A DNA stretch of 64,000 bases from Aquamicrobium lusatiense (lineage in GTDB: Bacteria; Pseudomonadota; Alphaproteobacteria; Rhizobiales; Rhizobiaceae), in the NCBI RefSeq assembly GCF_014201615.1, contig NZ_JACHEU010000001.1:124001-188000 (forward strand), written 5' to 3'. Within the stretch, counting starts at the first letter, position 1, and the number at the start of each line of letters is the position of its first letter. The notes under the pieces are model-generated. The model searched no databases. It saw only the letters and a program-made list of their open reading frames with translations, and was not told where the DNA came from. This document shows positions 56,046 to 64,000 of the stretch, one piece after another. Position numbers and translations under genes: made by a program.

Positions 56046-56747
56046 TTATGCCTCACCCAGAGCAAACGCGATAGCTGCCTCTGCATGGATAAGCGTGGTG
56101 TCGAAAACCGGAATGTCGAAATCCGGCTGGCCGATCAGCATGGTGATTTCGGTGCAGCCCATGATCACGCCATCGGCGCCCTGTTCGGCGCGCAACCGCG
56201 CGATCTCTTCCATATAGACGGATTTAGAAGCCGGCTTCACGACGCCGAGGCACAGTTCATCGTAGATGATGGCGTGAACCCTCGCGCGGCCCGCCTCATC
56301 GGGAACAACCGCCTCGATGCCAAAGCGCTCCGCCAGCCGCTGCCTGTAAAAATCCTGCTCCATGGTGAAACGGGTGGCAAGAAGGGCCGGCCGGCTGACG
56401 CCTGCGCGCCTGATGGCCGCACCCGTGGCATCGGCGATGTGCAGCAGGGGTATGGATGTTGCGGCTCCGATCTCGTCGGCCAGCTTGTGCATGGTGTTGG
56501 TGCAGAGAACCAGACACTGCGCGCCCGCCGCTTCGAGCTGGCGCGCAGCCCCGGCCAGCAGCCGCGCGGCGCCCTGCCAGTCGCCCGCATGCTGGAGCTC
56601 CGCAATCTCTGCGAAATCAACCGAAACCAGGGCGAGCTTTGCCGAATGCAGGCCCCCGAGCCGCGAGCGAACTCCCTCGTTCAGCAGGCGATAATAGATC
56701 GCCGTGCTCTCCCAGCTCATGCCGCCCAGCAGGCCGATCGTCTTCAT
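56046..56747 (-). CDS. Aspartate/glutamate racemase family protein
   Basis: A 233-residue cofactor-independent racemase homologue. MKTIGLLGGMSWEST opens the Rossmann-like fold; the two catalytic Cys regions are LCTNTMH (about residue 80) and MGCTEI (about 193). The layout is that of the YgeA/aspartate racemase subgroup. ATG 56747 is chosen because the canonical start strand follows directly. Substrate cannot be fixed; broad-specificity amino acid racemisation is likely. Confidence 0.85.
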   Translation of the reverse strand: MKTIGLLGGMSWESTAIYYRLLNEGVRSRLGGLHSAKLALVSVDFAEIAELQHAGDWQGAARLLAGAARQLEAAGAQCLVLCTNTMHKLADEIGAATSIPLLHIADATGAAIRRAGVSRPALLATRFTMEQDFYRQRLAERFGIEAVVPDEAGRARVHAIIYDELCLGVVKPASKSVYMEEIARLRAEQGADGVIMGCTEITMLIGQPDFDIPVFDTTLIHAEAAIAFALGEA

Positions 56748-56772
56748 TGCATGTCCTCTGCCCGCTCGCACA

Positions 56773-58959
56773 TCACAGGAAGCTTTGCGGATCGATATCG
56801 ACCTGCACCCGGATCTGGCCGCGCACCTTCGGTCCCGCGGCCAGCATCGCCCTGACAAAGCCTTGCATATCGGCGCGGCGCTCGCCATGCACCAAAAGGC
56901 GGAAACGATGCCGCCCGTTCAGCAGCGCAAGCGGCGCTTCGGCAGGGCCAAGCACGAAGATGTCGGCGGTCTCTGGAGCAGCAAGCCGCAGCGCCCGCGC
57001 ATGGCCCTCGGCCTCTGCCCGCGTCGGCGCACTGACGATGACGCCTGCCAGCCGCCCGAATGGCGGCAGGCGGGTGCGTTCGCGCTCCCCGATCTCGCGC
57101 TCGTAAAACAGCTCCGAATCGCCGGAGACGATGGCCTGCATCACCGGATGGTCCGGCTGGTAGGTTTGAAGAAGGCCAAGGCTCTTCTTGCCGGTGCGGC
57201 CGGCGCGCCCCGTCACCTGGCTGAGAAGCTGGTAGGTGCGTTCGGCGGCGCGCGGATCGCCATTGGCGAGGCCAAGGTCGGCATCGACAACCCCCACCAG
57301 CGTCATGTTCGGGAAATTGTGTCCCTTGGCGACGAGCTGCGTGCCGATCACAATGTCGGCATCGCCATTGGCGATGGCCTCCAGCTCCAGCCGCAACCGC
57401 CGCACGCCACCCAGTATGTCGGACGACAGCACGATGGTGCGCGCCTCCGGGAAATGCGAGACGACTTCCTCCGCGATGCGCTCCACGCCCGGCCCGCAGG
57501 CGACGAGATGATCGACCGTGCCGCATTCCGGGCAGGCATCCGGACGCCTTTCGGTATGACCGCAATGATGGCAGATGAGCTGCCCGCGAAACCGGTGTTC
57601 CACCAGCCATGACGAGCACACCGGACAGCCGAAGCGGTGTCCGCAGGAGCGGCACAGCGTCAAAGGCGCGTAGCCGCGCCGGTTGAGGAACAAAAGCGAC
57701 TGCTCGCCCTGTTCCAGCGTCGCCGCCATCCTTTGCAGCAGAAGCGGCGACAGGAAACCGCCCCGCGCCGGCGGCGCGCGCCGCATGTCGATGGTGCGCA
57801 GGTCGGGCAGCGCCGCATCGGCGAAGCGCGACGACAGGATGACCCGTCCATAGCGCCCCTGCATGGCGTTGACGCGGCTTTCGACGGACGGCGTGGCCGA
57901 GGCCAGCACCACCGGAAAACCGCCGATATGGGCGCGCACCACCGCCATGTCGCGGGCGTTGTAGAAGACCCGATCTTCCTGCTTGTAGGCGGGGTCATGC
58001 TCCTCGTCGACGACGATCAGGCCAAGGTCCTGAAACGGCAGGAACAGCGCGGAGCGCGCGCCCGCCACCACCTTGAGTGTGCCCTCGGCAACCTGCCGCC
58101 AGACCCGCTCGCGCATGCGTGGCGGCAGATCGGAGTGCCATTCGGCCGGCTTTGCCCCAAAACGGTTCTGGAAACGCTCCAGAAAGGCATGGGTCAGCGC
58201 GATTTCAGGCAGCAGAATCAGCACCTGCTGCCCCTTTTCAATTGCCTCCGCCACCGCTTCGAAGTAGACCTCCGTCTTGCCCGAGCCGGTCACGCCATCG
58301 AGAAGGGTGACGCGGAAACCACCCGCCTCCACGCCGGCCTTCAGCTCGTCCGCCGCCATTCGCTGATCGGGCATCAGTTCCGCCGCCGCATAGGTCGTGT
58401 CCGGCTCGGGAACCACCGGACGGGGCGGGATCATCACCGTCTCGAACACGCCCTGCTCTCTCAGGCCGTCGATGACGGAGGAGGAGACGCCGGCGGCATG
58501 GGCAAGCCCGGAGCGCGTCCAGGCAAAACCGTCGGCGGCCGTTTCCAGCACCCGCTCGCGCGCCCCGGTCATGCGCTCGGGCCGCACGTCGGTGAGGGTG
58601 ATGCCTTCCGTCCACGGCTCGGGATCGAAGGCTTCCGGAGCGCGCAGAAGCATGCGCGCCACCATGCCGGGCGGCGAAAGCGTGTATTGCGACACCCAGT
58701 CGACAAAGCGGCGCATATCGTGGCTGACCGGCGGGCAATCGAACACCTGCTCGATGGGCCTCAGCTTGCGGGCATCCACCTGACCCGCCTCGCCGTCCCA
58801 GACGACGCCGGCGACCTGACGCGGCCCCAGCGGCACGCGCACGATCGATCCCGGCACGACATGCATTCCCGGCGGAACCGCATAGGTGTAGGGGCGTTCT
58901 GCAGGCATGGGCACCAGCACCGGTGCTGCGGACGAAAAGGGCGAAACCTGGCTCATCAC
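56773..58959 (-). CDS. priA: Primosomal replication helicase PriA
   Basis: A 728-residue restart helicase. The N-terminal DNA-binding domain is followed by Walker A GVTGSGKTEVY, the DEEH box (VVDEEHDPAYKQED), SATPS, and a zinc-binding insert with four CxxC pairs (CRSCGHRFGCPVC, ICHHCG, CPECG). It reloads the replisome on stalled forks with PriB or equivalent and DnaT. Divergent from fsa. Confidence 0.95.
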   Translation of the reverse strand: MMSQVSPFSSAAPVLVPMPAERPYTYAVPPGMHVVPGSIVRVPLGPRQVAGVVWDGEAGQVDARKLRPIEQVFDCPPVSHDMRRFVDWVSQYTLSPPGMVARMLLRAPEAFDPEPWTEGITLTDVRPERMTGARERVLETAADGFAWTRSGLAHAAGVSSSVIDGLREQGVFETVMIPPRPVVPEPDTTYAAAELMPDQRMAADELKAGVEAGGFRVTLLDGVTGSGKTEVYFEAVAEAIEKGQQVLILLPEIALTHAFLERFQNRFGAKPAEWHSDLPPRMRERVWRQVAEGTLKVVAGARSALFLPFQDLGLIVVDEEHDPAYKQEDRVFYNARDMAVVRAHIGGFPVVLASATPSVESRVNAMQGRYGRVILSSRFADAALPDLRTIDMRRAPPARGGFLSPLLLQRMAATLEQGEQSLLFLNRRGYAPLTLCRSCGHRFGCPVCSSWLVEHRFRGQLICHHCGHTERRPDACPECGTVDHLVACGPGVERIAEEVVSHFPEARTIVLSSDILGGVRRLRLELEAIANGDADIVIGTQLVAKGHNFPNMTLVGVVDADLGLANGDPRAAERTYQLLSQVTGRAGRTGKKSLGLLQTYQPDHPVMQAIVSGDSELFYEREIGERERTRLPPFGRLAGVIVSAPTRAEAEGHARALRLAAPETADIFVLGPAEAPLALLNGRHRFRLLVHGERRADMQGFVRAMLAAGPKVRGQIRVQVDIDPQSFL

Positions 58960-59046
58960 GCGTGACCTTGCATCGTCTTTGGTCTAGAGCAAAGGCCGAT
59001 AGCGCGTGCGCCCTCCCCGTACGCCGGAATCTTCAAGGAGACAGCA

Positions 59047-59700
59047 ATGAAGTTCTTCGTCGATACCGCCGACATCAAGGAAATCCGTGAACTGAACGAT
59101 ATGGGGCTGGTCGATGGCGTCACCACCAACCCCTCGCTGATTCTGAAATCAGGTGGCAAGATCGATGAGGTGACGCGCGAGATCTGCGACATCGTTTCCG
59201 GCCCCGTTTCGGCCGAAGTCACGGCCACCGATTATGCTGGCATGATGGCCGAGGCAAAGGTTCTGGCGAAGATCGCCGACAATGTGGCCATCAAGGTGCC
59301 GCTCACCCTCGACGGCCTGAAGGCCTGCAAGGCGATCCGCTCCGAAGGCCGCATGGTCAACGTCACGCTGTGCTTCTCGGCCAATCAGGCCCTGCTGGCC
59401 GCCAAGGCCGGTGCTTCCTTCATTTCGCCCTTCGTCGGCCGTCTTGACGACATCGGCATCGAGGGCATGGACCTGATTTCGGAAATCCGCCAGATCTACG
59501 ACAACTATGATTTCGACACCGAAATCCTCGTCGCTTCGGTGCGCACCATCAATCACGTCAAGGATGCGGCACTGATCGGCGCCGATGTCATCACCGCCCC
59601 GCCTGCCGTGCTGCGCTCGCTGGTGAAGCACCCGCTGACCGACAAGGGGCTTGAAGCCTTCCTCGCCGACTGGGCCAAGACCGGCCAGAAGATCGGCTGA
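59047..59700 (+). CDS. fsa: Fructose-6-phosphate aldolase / transaldolase-like enzyme
   Basis: A 217-residue short transaldolase of the FSA/TalC group: [24 protein letters not shown], the Schiff-base Lys in NVAIKVPLT (about Lys86) and [21 protein letters not shown]. Members act as fructose-6-phosphate aldolase or as transaldolase; sequence alone does not decide. ATG 59047 has an AAGGAGACAGC site. Confidence 0.92.
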   Translation: MKFFVDTADIKEIRELNDMGLVDGVTTNPSLILKSGGKIDEVTREICDIVSGPVSAEVTATDYAGMMAEAKVLAKIADNVAIKVPLTLDGLKACKAIRSEGRMVNVTLCFSANQALLAAKAGASFISPFVGRLDDIGIEGMDLISEIRQIYDNYDFDTEILVASVRTINHVKDAALIGADVITAPPAVLRSLVKHPLTDKGLEAFLADWAKTGQKIG

Positions 59701-59713
59701 AATCGCCTTTGAA

Positions 59714-59744
59714 CCGCACTGCCGGATTGGTTCCGGCAGTGCGG
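59714..59744. terminator. Hairpin between convergent fsa and lptE
   Basis: Perfect inverted repeat CCGCACTGCCGGA-N5-TCCGGCAGTGCGG lies between the two convergent stops. It has no T run on either side, so it may stop transcription weakly or protect 3-prime ends. Confidence 0.55.
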
Positions 59745-59750
59745 GAAACG

Positions 59751-60332
59751 CTATTTGCGCTTTGCGAGATCCTGCGCCAGCGCCAGCCGCAATATTTCAG
59801 CCAGTTCGCGCGCGGCGCGGTTTTCGGCATCCAGCTCTGCGCGGTACGTGGCGAATTCCTGCTTCGGGCGGTCGAAAGACGACGAGATCGAGCGCTTGCC
59901 GGCGCCGACCAGCTTGCCGGTCGAAACTTCCGTCAGCCTGTAATCCGCCGTCAGCGTTACAATGCCCGCACTCGGTTCATCCTGATCCGTCGTCACCTGA
60001 ATAGATGCTGCAGACTGGATGGATTCCGTCACGCCGAGATCGAGCGAATAGACCGGTGACGCGGGCTCGCCCTTGCCATGGGTCAATCCGAAAATCAGAT
60101 TGTTGCGCACCTGCTGGGCATAGCGCGTCCTGACCGGCTTGACCGAAATCGACGCCAGTTCCTCGGTGGCGATAGTCTGCCCGCCGACGGTAAGCGGCTG
60201 GTTGGAATAGAGAGGGCGCACCGTGCAGGCCGAAGCCAGCGCCACGGAAAGCAGCACGGCTCCCGTGACCAGTCTTCCGGCGCGCACGCCACTCCTGTTC
60301 ATCGTCTGCTTGGCTGGGTCAGGCAACGACAT
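59751..60332 (-). CDS. lptE: LPS-assembly lipoprotein LptE
   Basis: A 193-residue outer-membrane lipoprotein. A signal peptide ends in the lipobox LASAC (Cys36), followed by TVRPLYS, typical of alphaproteobacterial LptE. It plugs LptD during lipopolysaccharide insertion. ATG 60332, which overlaps the leuS end by 14 bp, is chosen because AGAGGA precedes it; ATG 60302 has no site. leuS-lptE coupling is common in Rhizobiales. Confidence 0.88.
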   Translation of the reverse strand: MSLPDPAKQTMNRSGVRAGRLVTGAVLLSVALASACTVRPLYSNQPLTVGGQTIATEELASISVKPVRTRYAQQVRNNLIFGLTHGKGEPASPVYSLDLGVTESIQSAASIQVTTDQDEPSAGIVTLTADYRLTEVSTGKLVGAGKRSISSSFDRPKQEFATYRAELDAENRAARELAEILRLALAQDLAKRK

Positions 60333-62946
60333 TCACGATCCTCTGCGGCACGACGATGATCTTGCGCGGCGCCTTGCCCTCCAGCGCCTTCTGCACGAAG
60401 TCGAGAGCCATGACCGCCTGTTCGACCGCAGCTTGATCCGCGTCGCGGGCAATTGTCAAATCCCCGCGCTTCTTTCCGTTCACCTGAACGGGCAGAACAA
60501 CCTCGTTATCCACCAGCAGTGCCGGATCGAATTCCGGCCACGCACGGGCCGCGACAAGACCCTTGCCGCCGATTGCCTGCCAGCACTCTTCGGCCAGATG
60601 CGGCATCATCGGCGCCAGCATCGCGATCAGGATTTCCAGCCCTTCACGCACCGCAGGCGCACGCTCGCTCTTGCCTTCGCCCACTGCAGCCACCTGCGGC
60701 GACAGAAGATTGGTGATCTCGTAGATGCGGGCAACCGCGCGGTTGAAGTGCAGCCGCTCGATATCCTCGCCGACAGCCTTCAGAATCTTGTGCGCGGCGC
60801 GCGAAACCACCAGCGCCTCGCCTTCCGTGCCCGTCTTCGGCGTCACATCGCTCAGCACCGGAACGGCATCCGACACCAGGCGCCAGACGCGCTGCACGAA
60901 GCGGTGCGCGCCCTCGACGCCTGCCTCCGTCCAGATCACGTCGCGCTCGGGCGGCGAATCCGACAGCATGAACCAGCGCGCCGTATCGGCGCCATAGCTG
61001 GCGATGATGTCGTCGGGATCGACCACGTTCTTCTTCGACTTCGACATCTTCTCGATCGAGCCGATGGTGACCGGAGTGCCGTCCGAAAGCAGGCTGGCCC
61101 TGCGCTGTCCGTCAACGTCCTCGAAGCGCAGTTCGGCCGGCGAGACCCAGCCCTGCGGTCCCTTGTAGGTCTCGTGCACCACCATGCCCTGCGTGAACAG
61201 GCCCTCGAACGGCTCCTCGACCACATTGAGATGGCCGGTCGCCTTCATGGCGCGGGTGAAGAAGCGCGAATAGAGCAGATGCAGGATCGCGTGCTCGATG
61301 CCGCCGATATACTGGTGAACCGGCAGCCAGCCGTTCTTGCCGTCGACATAGGCGAGATCGGTCGGCGCCTTCTCGTTCTTCGGATCGGTGAAGCGGGCGA
61401 AATACCACGACGAGTCGACGAAAGTGTCCATCGTGTCGGTATCTCGCCGGGCCGCTCCGCCGCAATTCGGGCAAGTCGTGTGCTTCCATGTCGGGTGATG
61501 ATCGAGCGGGTTGCCGGGCTTGTCGAAGGTGACATCCATCGGCAGCTCCACCGGGAGCTGATCCTGCGGCACCGGCACCGCACCACAGGCGTCGCAATGG
61601 ATGACCGGGATCGGACAGCCCCAGTAACGCTGGCGCGAGATCAGCCAGTCGCGCAGGCGGAACTGCACCTTGCGCTTCGCCTGCGGGCGACCGTCGAACT
61701 CGGTCCCCTCCAGCCGCTTTGCCACCTCGTCGAAGGCGTCAGTCGGGCTCATGCCATCGAGGAAGCGCGAATTGATCATCGTGCCGTCGTCGGAATAGGC
61801 ATCTTCCGTAACGTGGAAGCTGGCCGCATCGACACCGTCCGGCTTCACCACGGGGCGCACCGGCAGGCCGTATTTGTTGGCGAAATCGAGGTCGCGCTGG
61901 TCGTGCGCGGGGCAGCCGAACACAGCGCCCGTGCCGTAGTCCATCAGCACGAAATTCGCGACATAAACCGGCAGCGTCCACTCCGGATCGAAGGGATGAA
62001 CGACGCGGATGCCGGTGTCGACGCCCTTCTTCTCCGCCGTTTCCAGCGTGGCGACGGAAGTGCCCATGTGGTGGACGTCATCGATGAAGGCGGCGATCTG
62101 CGGATTGCTTTCCGCTGCCTTTTTGGCCAGCGGATGATCGGCGGATACCGCCATGAACGACGCGCCGAAGATCGTGTCGGGGCGCGTGGTGTAAACCTCA
62201 AGTTCGGTCTCGCCCGCGGGCGCGCTCGCCGCATCCAGCTTCCAGCGCAGCAGCAGGCCCTCGGACCGGCCGATCCAGTTCTGCTGCATGATGCGGACTT
62301 TTTCGGGCCAGCGGTCGAGCGTGTCGAGCCCGTCCAGCAGGTCCTGGCTCATCGACGTGATCCTGAAGAACCATTGCGTCAGGTCGCGCTGCTCAACCGG
62401 AGCGCCGGAGCGCCAGCCCTTGCCGTCGATCACCTGCTCGTTGGCGAGCACGGTCATGTCGACCGGGTCCCAGTTGACCTTCGCCGCCCGGCGCTCGACC
62501 AGACCCGACTTCCAGAAATCGAGGAACATCTTCTGCTGGTGGCGGTAGTAGGAAGGGTCACAGGTCGCCAGCTCGCGCGACCAGTCGAGCGAGAGGCCCA
62601 TGGTCTTGAGCTGGCCCTTCATCGTCGCGATATTGGCATAGGTCCAGTCGCGCGGGTTGACCTTGTTGTCACGCGCCGCGTTCTCGGCCGGCAGGCCGAA
62701 CGCATCCCACCCCATCGGGTGCAGCACATTGAAGCCTTTGGCCCGCTTGTAGCGCGCCACGACATCGCCCATCGTGTAGTTGCGCACATGGCCCATATGG
62801 ATGCGCCCGGACGGATAGGGGAACATCTCGAGCACGTAATATTTGGGCTGGGGATCGTCGTTCTTCGTCTCGAACAGCTTGTCGGCATCCCATGCCTTCT
62901 GCCATTTGGGTTCGGACGCGCGCGGATTGTATCGTTCGGTTGCCAT
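60319..62946 (-). CDS. leuS: Leucyl-tRNA synthetase
   Basis: An 875-residue class I synthetase. HMGH (the HIGH motif) lies at about 50-53 in [13 protein letters not shown] and [12 protein letters not shown] at about 620; the CP1 editing domain contains a TTRPDTIFG block. It charges tRNA-Leu and edits misacylated products. ATG 62946 starts [16 protein letters not shown], the family norm; the frame is open to 62991. Confidence 0.97.
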   Translation of the reverse strand: MATERYNPRASEPKWQKAWDADKLFETKNDDPQPKYYVLEMFPYPSGRIHMGHVRNYTMGDVVARYKRAKGFNVLHPMGWDAFGLPAENAARDNKVNPRDWTYANIATMKGQLKTMGLSLDWSRELATCDPSYYRHQQKMFLDFWKSGLVERRAAKVNWDPVDMTVLANEQVIDGKGWRSGAPVEQRDLTQWFFRITSMSQDLLDGLDTLDRWPEKVRIMQQNWIGRSEGLLLRWKLDAASAPAGETELEVYTTRPDTIFGASFMAVSADHPLAKKAAESNPQIAAFIDDVHHMGTSVATLETAEKKGVDTGIRVVHPFDPEWTLPVYVANFVLMDYGTGAVFGCPAHDQRDLDFANKYGLPVRPVVKPDGVDAASFHVTEDAYSDDGTMINSRFLDGMSPTDAFDEVAKRLEGTEFDGRPQAKRKVQFRLRDWLISRQRYWGCPIPVIHCDACGAVPVPQDQLPVELPMDVTFDKPGNPLDHHPTWKHTTCPNCGGAARRDTDTMDTFVDSSWYFARFTDPKNEKAPTDLAYVDGKNGWLPVHQYIGGIEHAILHLLYSRFFTRAMKATGHLNVVEEPFEGLFTQGMVVHETYKGPQGWVSPAELRFEDVDGQRRASLLSDGTPVTIGSIEKMSKSKKNVVDPDDIIASYGADTARWFMLSDSPPERDVIWTEAGVEGAHRFVQRVWRLVSDAVPVLSDVTPKTGTEGEALVVSRAAHKILKAVGEDIERLHFNRAVARIYEITNLLSPQVAAVGEGKSERAPAVREGLEILIAMLAPMMPHLAEECWQAIGGKGLVAARAWPEFDPALLVDNEVVLPVQVNGKKRGDLTIARDADQAAVEQAVMALDFVQKALEGKAPRKIIVVPQRIVNVVA

Positions 62947-63099
62947 GACCGGTTTTTCTTCTAAAAGCATGCTGGAAGCTGCCGCATGCATGCGGTCAGC
63001 GGGGATATGCCCCGGTCTTCACCATGCTTTGCGGGACCCGTCAACCTAAAGGCATGCCGGCGGGGCAAAATCGGAACGTCAGAACAGCAGGATTTCGAT

Positions 63100-63762
63100 A
63101 TGAGCGATGCGGTTGAGCGGCTTGCACAGGTGAAGCAGAAGATCGCGGTGGCAGAACGCGAAGCCGGCCGCGATGCAGGCTCGGCCGTGCTCGTCGCTGT
63201 CTCCAAGACCTTCAATGCAGAGGCTGTCCGCCCGGTCATCGAGGCGGGCCAGCGCGTGTTCGGAGAGAACCGGGTTCAGGAGGCACAGGGCAAATGGCCG
63301 GGGCTCAGGCAGGCGTTCTCCGACCTCGAGCTGCATCTCATCGGCCCCCTGCAATCCAACAAGGCAAAGGAAGCCGTTGCGCTGTTCGACGTCATCGAGA
63401 CGGTCGATCGCGAGAAGATCGCGGCCGAGCTGGCGAAGGAGATCACAAGGCAAGGTCGCTCCGTGCGCCTCTACGTCCAGGTCAATACGGGTTCCGAGCC
63501 CCAGAAGGCGGGCATCGAGCCGAAAGAGGCGGTCGCCTTCGTCACACGCTGCCGCGAGGTTCATGGGCTGGTCATCGAGGGGCTGATGTGCATTCCGCCC
63601 GCCGATGAAAACCCCGGCCCGCATTTCGCTCTGCTGGAAAAGCTCGCCCGCGAGGCCGGCGTTGAAAAACTGTCCATGGGCATGTCGGGCGATTATGAAC
63701 TGGCCGTCGCCTTTGGCGCGACCAGCGTCCGGGTCGGCTCCGCCATCTTCGGAACCCGCTAG
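63100..63762 (+). CDS. PLP-binding homeostasis protein, YggS family
   Basis: A 220-residue PLP carrier with a single TIM-barrel. Lys in VAVSKTF (about residue 36) binds the cofactor; GENRVQEAQ, HLIGPLQSNK, VNTGSEPQKAG and MGMSGDYELAVAFGATSVRVGSAIFG are family blocks. It keeps free PLP low and affects amino acid metabolism. ATG 63100 is chosen because the first helix follows immediately. Divergent from leuS. Confidence 0.94.
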   Translation: MSDAVERLAQVKQKIAVAEREAGRDAGSAVLVAVSKTFNAEAVRPVIEAGQRVFGENRVQEAQGKWPGLRQAFSDLELHLIGPLQSNKAKEAVALFDVIETVDREKIAAELAKEITRQGRSVRLYVQVNTGSEPQKAGIEPKEAVAFVTRCREVHGLVIEGLMCIPPADENPGPHFALLEKLAREAGVEKLSMGMSGDYELAVAFGATSVRVGSAIFGTR

Positions 63763-63818
63763 AGCATTTCTGCTTTTCTCTGAATCGCAAAATACTCTAT
63801 CTCTTTGTTTTGGCCGCA

Positions 63819-63862
63819 TTTATGCGACGCCAGATGTTTCCATCTGGCTGCAAAATGCTCTA
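63819..63862 (+). repeat. Intergenic repeat, copy 1
   Basis: Begins TTATGCGACGCCAGATG and ends GCAAAATGCTCTA; it contains the inverted repeat CCAGATG-N4-CATCTGG and is nearly identical to copy 2 at 63953. Such elements recur in intergenic DNA of Rhizobiales. Confidence 0.75.
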
Positions 63863-63892
63863 AAAACGCTCCCGCATGAAATCACACCAAGG

Positions 63893-63925
63893 AAAAAGGC
63901 CGGGGCATGACACCCCGGCCTTTTT
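63893..63925 (+). terminator. Terminator after the YggS gene
   Basis: Hairpin GGCCGGGG-N7-CCCCGGCC, with five A before and five T after, so it can work in both directions. Confidence 0.9.
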
Positions 63926-63952
63926 CGATTCAGTCGTGCAAACCTCAGATCA

Positions 63953-63997
63953 TTTATGCGAGGCCAGATGTTTCCATCCGGCTGCAAAAAGCTCTAG
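63953..63997 (+). repeat. Intergenic repeat, copy 2
   Basis: Begins TTATGCGAGGCCAGATG and ends GCAAAAAGCTCTA. It differs from copy 1 at a few positions only and lies at the right edge of the window, so it may continue. Confidence 0.75.
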
Positions 63998-64000
63998 TCC

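Noticed and set aside
60223..62964. Plus-strand open frame of 913 codons
   Set aside because: Antisense to leuS and the start of lptE; no domain is recognisable.

Overview
The window looks like the chromosome of an alphaproteobacterium of the order Rhizobiales, most likely near Mesorhizobium, Nitratireductor or Brucella. The evidence is the high G+C coding sequence, the ccoNOQP-ccoGHIS cluster with a FnrN-type regulator, an atpHAGDC operon whose beta subunit carries a long Ala/Lys/Pro-rich N-terminal extension, UPF0262 and DUF2948 genes beside hisD and murA, and an FseA/QseM-like regulatory pair known from Mesorhizobium integrative conjugative elements (ICEs). All family assignments come from recognising motifs in the translated sequence; no search was run.

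Positions 1-21,200 are accessory DNA in three blocks. Block 1 (1-2,720) holds a QseM-like antiactivator, an FseA-like excision activator split over two reading frames that a +1 ribosomal frameshift would join, a short doubtful gene and an orphan DNA methyltransferase. Block 2 (3,026-12,810, minus strand) is one operon of eight tightly packed genes: a half-size specificity subunit, hsdM, a RhuM-family gene, a full hsdS, a two-gene pair resembling the anti-phage system Kiwa (four-helix membrane protein plus KwaB/DUF4868-like protein), hsdR and a YgjP-type metallohydrolase. Its promoter lies between two matching operators, CTGTA-N8-TACAG. Block 3 (13,038-21,178) is an 8.1-kb island bounded by a 21-bp direct repeat. 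It carries a tyrosine integrase whose first catalytic Arg is Gly, a protein with HUH- and YxxK-like motifs next to three hairpins, an XRE regulator with a palindromic operator, a catalytic-domain-only recombinase followed by two small membrane proteins, and a three-gene unit of methyltransferase, DGQHR protein and unknown protein that could be an undescribed defence or modification system.

Positions 21,500-64,000 look like core genome. In order they hold a secreted protein; a cation-diffusion-facilitator exporter with its own palindrome; a YhaO/YhaN (Mre11/Rad50-like) pair; a low-oxygen regulon (hemN, fnrN, a hemerythrin-domain gene, ccoNOQP and ccoGHIS) with three FNR/FixK boxes; tRNA-Thr(GGT); murA; DUF2948; hisD; UPF0262; a low-molecular-weight phosphatase; an NCS2 purine permease; infA-maf-yacG; a putative gamma-glutamylputrescine pathway pair; the ATP synthase F1 operon with a small Cys-containing gene between atpD and atpC; an Asp/Glu racemase homologue; priA; a fructose-6-phosphate aldolase/transaldolase; leuS-lptE; and a PLP-binding YggS protein. 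The right edge carries two copies of a roughly 44-bp intergenic repeat around a strong terminator.

Functionally, FnrN probably senses oxygen and switches on high-affinity respiration (cbb3 oxidase and its assembly genes) and anaerobic haem synthesis. The accessory region concentrates DNA modification, restriction and recombination genes, as expected for a hotspot where mobile elements have stacked.
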